Positions 48,851 through 61,070 of a stretch of DNA of 64,000 nt are shown piece by piece. The position numbers and the translations under genes were made by a program. Positions within the stretch are counted from its first letter, which is position 1; each line of letters begins with the position of its first letter. Location: contig RCSZ01000012.1 in the NCBI GenBank assembly GCA_014898425.1, positions 2,164,966-2,228,965 of the forward strand. Direction: 5' to 3'. Under the pieces are notes generated by a model. The model was not told the origin of the DNA. It saw only the letters and a list, made by a program, of their open reading frames with translations, and did not search any database. This stretch comes from Botryotinia globosa (taxonomy: Eukaryota; Ascomycota; Leotiomycetes; Helotiales; Sclerotiniaceae).

Positions 48851-51825
48851 TAATAAATATTTACTTTTTTAAAAAATATATAATTTATATATAAAAAAAA
48901 AAAGCAAGCGAATATAATAATTTATTATATTAGAGCTCAAAGAATTTAATAAAAAAAGAAAAGAAAATCTGTTTATGTAACAATTAATAATTTATATTTA
49001 AATAAATATTGGATTTATAATATAATTCAATTATATAATTTAAATAAATCTTTTTAAGCTAATAATTATAAATTTAATAATTATTCTAATTAAAATGATT
49101 ATTTGAATAATTATTTTATATAAAAAAAAAAAAAAGATTTCGAAAATTTCAATATTCCCTTGATTTTAGATAATTATTATTTTAAATATTTATTTCCTAT
49201 TTATTTTTATTCCATTTCCAAAAGAGCTTTTAATAAAAAAGAATATGTTTTCCTTAAATTTTATATAATTTTTCTTTTTGATTTTATTTGAAATATTTAT
49301 CAATAATTTCAGAAAACTTTTTATTATACAAATGAATTTTTTAAAATCTTTTTTTATAATTCTTTTATCAATAATAGAATTGTATTTTATAAAAAGTTTT
49401 TAAGCAAAATTCATATTGAAAAGATTAATACAAATTCTATTTATAAGTTTTATTTTCTTTATAAGATTTTAAGCAATTCTAATTTCTATAAATAATTTTT
49501 CTTTTTTACGAATTCAAAATATTATATACATTATTTTAAATTTTTAATATTTTTAATAATAAAATTGAAATGTAAAAATTAAAAGATTTTATTATTGAAA
49601 AAATATAATTTAAAAAATATTATTATTTTTAATATGAAAACTAATATTTTATAATTTAATTTTATTTTTAATAAGAAATTTTATTATTATTATTGAATAT
49701 TTTTTAATGAATATAAATATAAAGTAAAATAAAATTAAAAATATATTGAAAATAATAAAAGAATATTTATAGAAATTAAATAAAAATTTATAGAAATTAA
49801 ATAAAGATTTATAAAAATAAAATAAAGATTTAAATAAATATTTATAAAGATTTTAATAATTAGAGTAATTGAAATAATAATATTGAAATTTCAATATTAA
49901 ATTTAAAAATATCAATTTAATATTAGAATATTATATATTAGAAGAATATATTAAAAGAATATATTAAAAGAATATATTAAAAGAATATATTAAAAGAATA
50001 TATTAAAAGAATATATTAAAAGAATTATCCTAAAAGAATAATAACAAATATTATAATTTAAATAAAATAAAGATTAATATAAATAACTCTAAAGATTTTA
50101 ATAATATTAAAATAGAAAAAAGATATTTAAATATCGAAATGAAAATATAAAAATAGGAAAATATTAATTCAATATTAGAAGATTATATATTAAAAGAATA
50201 TATTAAAGAAATAATAAAAATCAAATTAAGATTTATAAAAATGAAATAAAGAATAATAAAAATTAAATAAAGATTAATATAAATAACTCTAAAGATTTTA
50301 AGAATATTAAAATGAAAAAAAAGATATTGAAATATCGAAATGAAAATATAAAAATATGAAAATATTAATTCAATATTAAAAGATTTTATATCAAAAGAAT
50401 ATATTAAAAGAATAATAAAAATAAAATAAAGATTTATAGAAATGAAATAAAGAATAATAAAAATGAAATAAAGAATAATAGAAATTGCTCTAAAGATTTT
50501 GATAATATTAAAATATTAAAATGAAAATTTAATAATATAAGAATATTAAATCAATATTAGAATATTATATAATAAAAGAATATATTAAAAGATTATATCT
50601 AAAGAATAATATTAAATATAATGAAGATTAATAAAAGAAAATAAAGATTAATAAAATAAAGTAAACTCTAATATAAAAAAATCTAAAGATTTTAATAATT
50701 AGAATTATTGAAATAATAATATTGAAATATAAAAATATTAAATCAATATTAAAAGATTATATATTTAAAGAATGTATTAAAAGAATTTGATAAAAGATTA
50801 TATTAAAAGATTATTAAAAGAATATAGTAAAAGAATATATTATATATTTTCATATTGAATAATTTAATATGAAAAGATTTAATATCAAAGATTGAATTAA
50901 TATTAAAAGATTTCAAACTCTAATATTTTATATTGAAAGATATAGTATTAAATAATTTAATATTAAGAATTGAATTAATATAAAAAGATTTAAGATTTAA
51001 AATTTAAAAATTATAAGATTTAATATTGGAATATTTAATATTGGAAATTAAATATTGAAAATTAAATATTAAAGCTTTAATTTTAGTAAGCTTAAATATT
51101 AAAAGCTTGAATATCAATAATTTGAATATCAATGATTTAAATATCGACGATTTGATTCTGATAAATTTATTCCTAATAATTTAATTCTAATAAATTTATA
51201 TTTAATAATTATAAATTATATAAATCTAATATATAAATCTTATATATTTATAATAAAAATCATTGATATTAATATTAATAATATTAGTTTTTCATATAAA
51301 ATAATTTATTAGAAATTATTTTATTTATATAAATCAATTATATATAGAATTTCGATTAATAAAAACTTTATAAATATATGAAAAAAGTAAGCTAAAAAAC
51401 ATTTAATATAAATAATTCTAATATTAATATTTTTTAGATTTCAAAAAGTTATTTTTAATTTATTTTTTTTAATCTAAATTTTAAATATTAATATTAAATA
51501 TTATATTTAAAGACTTTATAATCTATAATTTTATTTTTAATATTTAGAATCTTTTTATATATAAATAAATATATATAAAATTAATATAAATAAAATAAAA
51601 TATTATAGATTATTAATTAGTATATAAACACCCTATTACTTTTTAATTAAAATTTAAATATTATTAATTTAATATTAGCTTTTAATAAATTATATATACT
51701 TTTTTTTTAATTTTAATAATTTAAAGGCTAAATTTAATAAATAGGGAATTCAAGGATTTAAAAATTTAAGGATTTTTGGAGATTTTTTTAAAGATTTTAA
51801 AATATTATAATATAAGAATTAATTC
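48851..51825. other. AT-rich tail of unit 1
   Basis: Follows the helicase core. 48851-49700 may be its C-terminal remnant, though nothing is readable. 49920-50870 contains (AAGAATATATTAA)n-type runs and three echoes of an AAAATAAAGATT...CTCTAAAGATTTT block. 51215-51480 matches the 40870-41110 and 60075-60330 blocks, so part of the repeated unit recurs here. Confidence 0.6.
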
Positions 51826-52510
51826 TAACACCCTATTAATTGGTATTATTAGTTTTATTGGTATTACAAAATATTTAGGGTTTTTAGAATTAAATATATA
51901 TATATATATATATATTTGAAATCTAGAAAAAATTTAGGATTTAATAGTGTTTTTACTTTTTTGCTAGTATTATTTCTTATTGAATTCTATTTTTAGAATT
52001 TTAACTAATATTACAAAATATTTCGCTTAATATTAGAGTTAGCTTATTAAAACCAATTTTTTGAAACTTTTCAAAAAAAACTGAATTGATTGATATAATT
52101 TTTATTCAAATCGGGCTTAATTCGTTTTTGATTTAGAAAAATACGATTTCCTTTATTTTTATAAAATTTTCAATTTAATATAAAAGCTGAAATATTAGAA
52201 ATTTCGAAAAATGTATAATATATTACTATAAATAGAATTTAAAACTGAATATTTTAGTATACTTTTTATTATAAATATATACAATTTCATTTTTTATTTT
52301 CTAATTTTACTAGTATTATTAAAATCCAACTGATATCACAAAATATCTTACATAATAATGAAGCTAGCAATATAAGAATAGTATTTTTGAAATCTTTAAA
52401 GAATTTCGAATTATATAGTGTTTTTAAATTTTTCAAAAGCTTCAATTTTATAATTGAATTTGAAATCACGTGATATTCACGTGATATCAATTCGAATCCG
52501 AATCTCGTAA
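51826..52510 (+). repeat. Module M, copy 2 (start of unit 2)
   Basis: Matches 32941-33610, including the CACGTGATATTCACGTG end (52466-52486). Differences are mainly transitions. Confidence 0.8.
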
Positions 52511-52514
52511 AAAT

Positions 52515-52662
52515 AATATTAGTATTATTAGTATTATTAGTATTATTAGTATTATTAGTATTATTAGTATTATTAGTATTATTAGTATTATTAGTATTAT
52601 TAGTATTATTAGTATTATTAGTATTATTAGTATTATTAGTATTATTAGTATTATTAGTATAA
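52515..52662. repeat. 9-bp microsatellite (ATTATTAGT)n, unit 2
   Basis: About 16 units, roughly double the array at 33632-33708. Confidence 0.9.
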
Positions 52663-52679
52663 TCACTCTTATTATTTAT

Positions 52680-53880
52680 TATTATTATTAAAAAGAAAAA
52701 GAAAATAATAAATATTAATGAATAAAAATAAGAATTAGAATAAAAATACTAATGAAAAGAATATTAATAAGAAAAATACTAATAAAAAGAATATTAATAA
52801 GAAAATTATTAATAAAAATAAGAATACTAATAAGAAAATCAATAAGAAGAAGAAAAATAATAATAAAAAGAATAATAATAAGAAAAAGAAAAATAAGAAG
52901 AATAAATATAAAAATTATATAAAGAAAAAGAATATAAAAAAACAAATTATTAATAAAAATATTGATAAGAATATTGAAAAGAATAATAATAAGAAAAATA
53001 AAAATGAATAAATAAGAAGAATATAAATAAGAAGAATATAAATAAGAAGAATATAAATAAGAAGAATATAAAATAATAAGTTATTATTAAAAATATTAAT
53101 AATAATAATAAGAAGAAGAAAAAGAATAATAATATTAATAAGAAGAATTTCAATAGAAATATTAATTATAAAAAGAATAAGAATATAAAAAATATAAAGA
53201 ATATAAAGAAAAAGAATAAGAATATAAAGAATATTAATAAGTAGAATATAAATTATAAGAATATTAATAAGAATATTAATAAGAATATTAATTATAATTA
53301 GAATATAGATAATGAGTATAAGAAAAATGAGAATATAGAGAATATAAAGAATACAAATAAGAAAAACAAGAATAAGGAGAATAAAAATAATAAAGAAAAG
53401 AAAAATAATGATAAGAATTAGAATAATATTAATAATAATATTAATAAGAATACAAAGAAAAATATAAATAAGAAAAATGTTAAAAAAAATTAAAAATAAT
53501 ATTAATAATAATAAGAAAATAATTAATAAAAATATTATTAATAATAACTTATTCATTAGAAATTTAGAAAATATAATTATTATGAAAAGGAAAAAAAAGA
53601 ATTAAATAGAAATATTAGAATAAACTTAAAGAAAGAAAAGAAAATAAAATCAAAAGAAGAAATAAATTAAGTTTATTTAGAAAGATAGATTTATTTTCAA
53701 AAAAAGAAAGATGGATTGAAATTTGAAAGGAGAAAGAAAGATAAATTAAGTTTATTTAGGAAAATAGATTTATTTCTAAAAAAAGAAAAATAAATAAACT
53801 AAATCTATTTAAAAAAGTATATTTATTTTCAAAAAAAGAAAGGCAGATTGAAATTCGAAAATAAAAAGGCAAAAGAAAAT
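52680..53880. repeat. Purine-only array, unit 2
   Basis: Counterpart of 33720-34980. The (AATATAAAG)n core is reduced to a few units. Long Ile/Leu-rich minus-strand frames here are artefacts of the A/G composition. Confidence 0.85.
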
Positions 53881-53894
53881 CTAAAGAGTAATTG

Positions 53895-54895
53895 TTAATA
53901 TTTTATTAATTAATATTACTAGTTTTATTAATATTACAAAATATTTAGGATTTTTAGGGTTAAATATATATATATAAATATATTTTTAAAATTTAGAAAA
54001 AATTTGGGATTTAATAGTGTTTTTACTTTTTTGTTAGTATTATTCCTTATTAAATTCTATTTTTAAAATTTTAATTAATATTATAGAATATTTTGTTTAA
54101 TATTGAAGCTAGCTTATTAAAACCAACTTTTTTAAACTTTTCAAAAAAAACTGAATTGATTGATATAATTTTTATTCAAATCAGGTTTAGTTCGTTTTTG
54201 ATTTAGAAAAATATAATTTCCTTTATTTTTATAAAATTTTCAATTTAATATAAAAACTTAAATATAAGAAATTTCGAAAAATATATAATATATTATTTTA
54301 AATAAAATTTAAAACTAAATATTTTAATATAATTTTTATTATAAATATATAAAATTTCATTTTTTATTTTCTAATTTTATTAATATCATTAAAATCCAAT
54401 TAATATTACAAAATATCTTATATAATAATAGAGCTAGTAATATAAGAATAGTATTTTTGAAATCTTTAAAGAATTTCAAATTATATAATGTTTTTAAATT
54501 TTTCAAAAGTTTAAATTTTATAATTGAATTTAAAATCATATAATATTTATATGATATCAATTCGAATTTTAACATTCTATTAACTAATATTACTAGTTTT
54601 ACTAATATTACAAAATATTTAGGGTTTTTAGAATTAAATATATATATATATATATATATTTGAAATCTAAAAAGAATTTGGGATTTAATGATGTTTTTAC
54701 TTTTTTGCTAGTATTATTTCTTATTGAATTCTATTTTTAGAATTTTAACTAGTATTATAGAATATCTTGTTTAATATTAGAGCTAGTTTATTAAAACCAA
54801 TTTTTTTAAATTTTTCAAAAAAAACTGAATTGATTAATATAATTTTTATTTAAATCAGACTTAGTTTGTTTTTGATTTAGAAAAATATGATTTCC
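53895..54895 (+). repeat. Module M, copies 3 and 4 (tandem, private to unit 2)
   Basis: Copy 3 covers ~53895-54560 and copy 4, partial, ~54565-54895. In copy 3 the CACGTG pair has become CATATAATATTTATATG, that is, every C and G changed by transition. Confidence 0.75.
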
Positions 54896-55905
54896 TAATT
54901 ATTATTCCAAGGATTTTATTGGTAGTCAGTATTAATAATAACCTCAATCCTAAGAGAGGTGGTAATCCAGTCAAAAACGCTTTAATTGATTACCACCTCT
55001 TCTGACTTCAATTTAGAACTTTTCAAAAATCTAAAAAAAGAAATAAATAAAGATTCAATTGAATTTTTTATATATAAATTTAGAATTTCGAAATCTTTTA
55101 TATTAAAACTTTTATATTGAATTGAAATAACCTTAATTTTGAAAAGGTTGAAAAAAAGCTATAATAATTTTTAAAGATAGGGGGGTAATAATTATTAAAA
55201 AAGTATTAAAAGTTATCAATTGGTTATCACTTTTTCTAATCTTAATTTAAAGTTTTTTAAAAATTTAAAAAAAGAAATTAATAAAAATTCAATTGAATAA
55301 TGATTATTTAAAATTAGATTTAGAAAAGTCTTTTTATTAGGGTTTCTATATTGAATTGAAATAACCCTAATTTTAAAAAGATTGAAAAAGTTATAATAAT
55401 TTATAAAAAATAGGGGAATAATGATTAATGAAAAAGTATTAAAAGTTATTAATTGGTTATTACCTCTTCTAGCTTTAATTTAGGGCTTTTTGAAAATCTG
55501 AAAAAAGAAATTAATATAAATTCAATTGAATAATATTTATTTGAAATTAGAATTCGAAAACCTTTTATAATAAGGTTTTTATATTGAATCGAAATAACCC
55601 TAATTTTGAAGAATTTAAAAAGATTGAAGAAAAAGCTATAGTAATTTTTGAAGGTAGGAGGGTAATGATTAGCAAAATAAATAAATTTGATTACTATCTT
55701 TAATTTAATATTAAATAGAAAATTTAATAAAGTTTTATAAAGAATTAAAACTTATTTTCAATAATATATTGAATTTTGAAAATAGATTTAAATTATTTTT
55801 TAAATTGATCGATTTATATTAATTTTGAAAAAGCTTTAATTTATATGATAATAATCAGTCAAAAAGAGATATAAAATAATTGAATTATATAATCGAAATT
55901 TCAAT
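54896..55905 (+). repeat. ~235-bp satellite block, three copies, unit 2
   Basis: The lead-in ATTATTCCAAGGATTTTATTGG is followed by copies near 54990, 55225 and 55460. Counterpart of 34985-35800. Confidence 0.8.
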
Positions 55906-57410
55906 ATTAACTTAATACTAATAAAAAGAATATTAATAAAAAGAATATTAATAAAAAGAATATTAATAAAAAGAATATAAATAAAAAGATTATTAATGAA
56001 AATAATATAAATTATAAGAATATTAATAAGAATATTAATAAAAATACGAATAAGAATATTAATTATGATTAGAATATAAATAAGAAGAATAAGAAGAAGA
56101 ATAAGAAGAATAAGAAGAATAAGAAGAATAAGAAGAATAAGAAGAATAAGAATAATAATAAGAAAATATGAAAAAAAAAAGAAGAATAATAAAAAGAATA
56201 TATAAAACTAATATAAATAAAAATATTAATAAGAAAAATATTAATAAGAATAAGAATAAGAATACTAATAAGAAGAATATTAATAAGAATAAGAATACTA
56301 ATAAGAAAATTAATAAAGAAAAGAAAAATAATAATAAGAAAAAGAAGAATAAGAAGAATATAAATAAAAAGAATAGAAATAAGAAAAAGAATAATAATAA
56401 GAAAATATGAAAAAAAGAAGAAAATATGAAAAAAAGAAGAAAAATAATAATAATAATAATAATAATAATAAGAAGAATAATGAAATGAATATATAATATT
56501 AATATGAATAAGAATATTATTAAGAAAAATATTAATAAAAATAAAAATAAGAATATTAATAAGAAGAATATTAATAAAAAGAATATTAATAAGAAAAAGA
56601 AGAATATAAATAAAAAGAATAGAAATTAGAAAAAGAAAAATAAAAAGAATATAAAAAAACAAATTATAGATAAAAATATTAATGAGAATATTGAAAAGAA
56701 TAATAATATTAATAAGAATATTAAGAAAGATATTAAGAAAAGTATAAAGTAAAAAAAAAGAATATTAATAAAAAGAATATTAATATTTATTAATTATTGA
56801 AAGAAAAAAGAAAATAATGAATATTTATAATGATAAGAAAAAGAATAATAAGAAGAATAATGAGAAGAATAATAAGAAGAATAATAAGAAGAATAATAAG
56901 AAGAATAATATTAAGAAGAAAAAGATTAAAAATAATTATAAAAAGAAAGAATAATAATTAGAATATTAATAAGAATATAAATAAGAAAAAGAAAAAAATA
57001 AGAATAATAATAATAAAATTATTGAAAAAAATATTAGAAAGAATTTAAATAAAGAGAATATTAAGAATAATAAGAATATTAATGATTAAAAGAATATTAA
57101 TAATTATAAGAAAAATTATGATAATAATAAGAATATTAAAAGAATATATAGAAAAATAAAAATAAAAAATATAGAAATAAAAAGAATATAAATAAAAAGA
57201 ATGTTAAAGAAAATAAAAAATAAAATTTTATTAAAAGAAAAATGAATTAATTTTAATAATAATAAGAATATAATAAATAATAATAATAAGAAAAAAAAGA
57301 ATATAATAAATAATAATAAAAATAATATAATTAATATAAAGAATATTGATTAAAGAGATAGATTTTTTTAAAAGAGATAGGAAGGTAGATTGCAATTTGG
57401 GGGGATAATT
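55906..57410. repeat. Purine-only array, unit 2
   Basis: Counterpart of 37840-38990, with a regular GAAGAATAA run near 56090-56150. Confidence 0.85.
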
Positions 57411-57985
57411 TATGTAATAATTTTATGGGGTTTTAGTGTATATAAAAAAAAAGTATAATTTTATATAAAGATTAGATATAAAATTAAGGTTAAATCAAAA
57501 TTAAAAAAATATTTTGTTTTTTTTGATATCATTTGATTCATTTTAATTCAATGAATCGAATAATAATAATTATTTTTTTATTGAAATATTATAACAAAAG
57601 TTATAATTAATTAAAAATAGGATTTATAATATTATAAATTTAATTTAATAAAGAATCAAATATTATTAATTATTATATTACTTTTTTTAATTAAAATTAT
57701 TTCTAATACAATTAATTATTATTCAAAACACTTATTTTATATTTATTAAAAATATAGAAATTTGATATTTAATATCTAGCTATATAAAAATACTATCAAT
57801 CTTAATTATAAAAACAAAAATCAATATTAAATAAAATTATAATTGATTCAAATTAATCTTAAAAATTAATAAAAATCAATTACTTTACCTTCTCAATTAA
57901 AATTATTTCTAATACAATTAAATATTACCCAAATATCTATTCTATATCTATTAAAAATATAAAAATCTGATATTTAATATCTAAC
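57411..57985. other. 570-bp stretch private to unit 2
   Basis: AT-rich sequence lying between the purine array and the next satellite block. It is absent at the homologous junction in unit 1 (~38990-39000). It contains two echoes of a TACTTT...AATTAAAATTATTTCTAATACAATTAA phrase ~230 bp apart. No coding or terminal repeats were recognised. Confidence 0.6.
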
Positions 57986-58930
57986 TATTATTCCAAGAAT
58001 TTTTTTAATAATTAATACTAATAATAACTTTAATTTTAAAAAGAATAATAATCTAAACAAAAAATCATTATTTGATTATTATTTTTTTATACTTCAATTC
58101 TAAATTTTTTAAAAATTTGAAAAAAAAAATGAATAAAAATTCAATCGAATTTTTTTTATATAAATTCAGATTTTCGATATTTTCAATATTAATTGATTTA
58201 TAAAAATAATTCTAAAGTTTGAGATTAAAAAGGTTTAAAAAAAACTATAATAATTTTCGAAATTAAAAAATAATAATTTACAAAATAAATAAAATTGATT
58301 ATTATTTCTTTATATTTTAATTTTAGACTTTTTAAAAATCTAAAAAAAGAAAAGAATAAAAAATCAATTGAATTTTTTATATATAAAATTAAATTTTCGA
58401 TATATTCAATAATAATGAATTTGTAAAATTAATTTTAAAGTTTAATTTTAATGAAATTGAAGAAAAGCTATAATAATTTTCGAAATTAAAAGATGATGAT
58501 TTACAAAATAAATAAAATTAATTATTATTTTTTTATATTTCAAATTTAGGTTTTTCGAAAATCTAAAAAAAGAAAAGAATAAAGAATTAATTGAATTTTT
58601 TATATATAAAATTAGATTTTCGATATATTTAATAATAATAGATTTGTAAAACTAATTTTAAAATCTAGTTTTGATAAAGTTGAAGAAAAGTTATAATAAT
58701 TTCGAAAATAGGGGGGTAGTGATTTACGAAATAAATGAAATTAGTTATTATCTTGAATTCAATAAAAAATAATAAATTAAATAAAGTTTTTTAATAATCT
58801 AAAGGTTATTTTAATCAATATTTGGAATATTAAAAACAAATTTAAATTATTTTTTAAATTGATTGTTTTATATTAGTAATTTTAAAACTTGAATTTGAAA
58901 AAATATAAATAATAATAATTCAACAAAAAG
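57986..58930 (+). repeat. ~235-bp satellite block, three copies, unit 2
   Basis: Counterpart of 39000-39960, more degraded (GC caps mostly lost). Copies start near 58080, 58305 and 58535. Confidence 0.8.
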
Positions 58931-59900
58931 AGATGTAGAATAGTTAAATTATATAATCGAAAATCTAATATTAATAGAAATATTATTAATTAGAATATTA
59001 AAAAGAAAAAATATTAATAAAAATATTAAAAGATATATATTGAAAGATTTTTAATGAAATATTAGAATTTTAAAAGAATAATATTGAAAGATTTATAAGA
59101 AAATATTAGTATTTTTAGAGAATAATATTAAATTATATTAAAAGATTCGAAATGAAATATTAATATTTCAAAAGAATAATATTGAAATATATTGAAAAAA
59201 TTTTAATAAAATATTAATATTTTTAAAAAATAATATTAAAAAATTCAAAAGAGAATATTGATATTTTCAAAGAATAATATTGAATTATATCAAAAGATTT
59301 TTAATAAATTATTAGTATTTTGAGAGAATAATATTAAATGATATCGAAAGATTTTTAGTGAAATATTAATATTTTTGAAGAATAATATTAAATTATATCA
59401 AAAGATTTTTAGTGAAATATTAATATTTTGAAAGAATGATATTGAAATATATCGAAAGAATTTTAATGAAATATTAGTATTTTTAAAGAATAATATTAAA
59501 AGATTTATAAAAGAATATTAGTATTTCGAAAGAATAATATTGAAAAATTATATATTAAAAGATTATATATTAAAAGAATATATATTGAAAGATTATATAT
59601 TGAAAAACTTTTAATGAAATATTAGTCTTTTGAGAGAATAGTATTGAATTTTATTATAAGATTTTTAGTGAAATATTAATATTTCGAGAGAATAGTATTG
59701 AAATATATTAAAAGATTATATATTGAAAGATTTATTGAAAAATTTATTGAAAGATTTATTAAAAGATTTATTAAAAGATTTATTAAAAGATTTATTAAAA
59801 GATTTATTAAAAGATTTATTAAAAGATTTATTGAAAGATTTATTAAAAGATTTATTGAAAGATTTATTAAAAGATTTATTAAAAGATTATATATTGAAAG
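58931..59900. repeat. AGAATAATATT array and (GATTTATTAAAA)n run, unit 2
   Basis: Counterpart of 39960-40680. The 12-bp run at ~59723-59890 has about 14 units against about six in unit 1. Confidence 0.85.
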
Positions 59901-60689
59901 ATGCCGGTGAGCTTTATTCCAATGATATTCTAATATAGATCCATTTATAGACTTAAAGTTTTAAATGGGCTTTATTATAGACTCCATTATAAACATTAAA
60001 GTCTATAAACAACTACCGATAAATGAATATTAATAAACTAAGCCAGTGAACTAAACCCAATAAGCTAGGCCTAATAAGCTTCAATTCAATAGTTATAAAT
60101 TATATAAGCCTAATATATAAACCCTATATACCTATAAATAGATCACCAAAAACTAATAATATTAATATTAATTTACATATTAAATAATTTGTTGGAAAAT
60201 ATTTTTTTAATCGAAATCCATTATATATAGAATTTCAATTAATAAGGAGTTTATAAATATATAATAAGAATAACTTGAAAAGCATTTAATATAAAGTAAT
60301 TCTAATATTAATACTTTTTAAACTTACTCTTATTAATATAAACTTTGAATATTATATATTCTAGGTTTTTATAGCCTATAGATTCTATTATTAAAAGCTA
60401 GAATTCTTTTATATATGAATAAACATATATAAAATTAGTATAATTAATATTTAGATTTTAATAATTTATAAACTCTATTATTGAAAGTTAAAATCCTTTT
60501 ATATATGAGTGAATATATATAAAATTAATATAATTGATATATAAAGTTAATAGAGGATTTTGGATACTATTATATAAGAATTCATTTAATAACTTTTTGA
60601 TTAGAATTCTAATATTATAATATAATATAAAAATTCTATAAACTAAAAGAGCTTTATTTAATCTTAATAATATAATATTATAATCTAAT

Positions 60690-61070
60690 ATTTAGAGGTT
60701 TTATATATTAGTATTTGAGGTCTTTTATTTTTGATATTAGAAGTTCTAATTTTATTATTTCGGAGATTTAATTTTTTAATATTAGAGACTCTTATTTTAT
60801 TATTTTGGGGTTTTAACTTTATTATATTGAAAGCTTTTATTTTTGATATTTAGGGTTTTTATTTTATTCTTTTGGAGACTCTTATTTTTAATATTAAGGG
60901 CTCTAATTTTTGATATTTGGGGGCTTTTATTTTTGATATTCAAAACTTTTATTTTTAATATTAAAGGTTTTTATTTCATTATTTCGGGGGCTTTTATTTT
61001 TGATTTTCAGGGTTCTTATATTTAATCTGGGGGCTTTTCTATTTGATATTAATAACTTTTATTTTAATCT
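60690..61070. repeat. GC-patched minisatellite, unit 2 (short allele)
   Basis: Same unit as 41480-42470, with about one third of the length. Confidence 0.85.

Larger units (their letters stand above)
32941..51825 (+). repeat. Subtelomeric unit 1 (long tandem duplication, with helicase relic)
   Basis: This 18.9-kb unit contains, in order: module M, a 9-bp microsatellite, purine-only arrays alternating with a ~235-bp satellite, AGAATAATATT-type arrays (39960-40680), a GC-patched minisatellite (41480-42470), a conserved AT-rich block (42470-45170), the helicase relic, and an AT-rich tail. The 40.87-41.11 kb block recurs at ~51.215-51.48 kb. Unit 2 repeats the same order. Pairs that can be read off include 43200/61810 and 44450/63050 (offset ~18.6 kb) and 32941/51826 (offset 18.9 kb). 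Confidence 0.85.

Noticed and set aside
52915..53556. 213-codon Ile/Leu/Phe-rich frame on minus resembling a membrane protein
   Set aside because: It is the complement of a purine-only array. Apparent hydrophobicity follows from T-rich codons. The same applies to 56069-56662 and 37821-38219.
59698..59938. Open frames with KDLLKDLLKDLL or RFIKRFIKRFIK repeats
   Set aside because: Translations of the 12-bp GATTTATTAAAA run.
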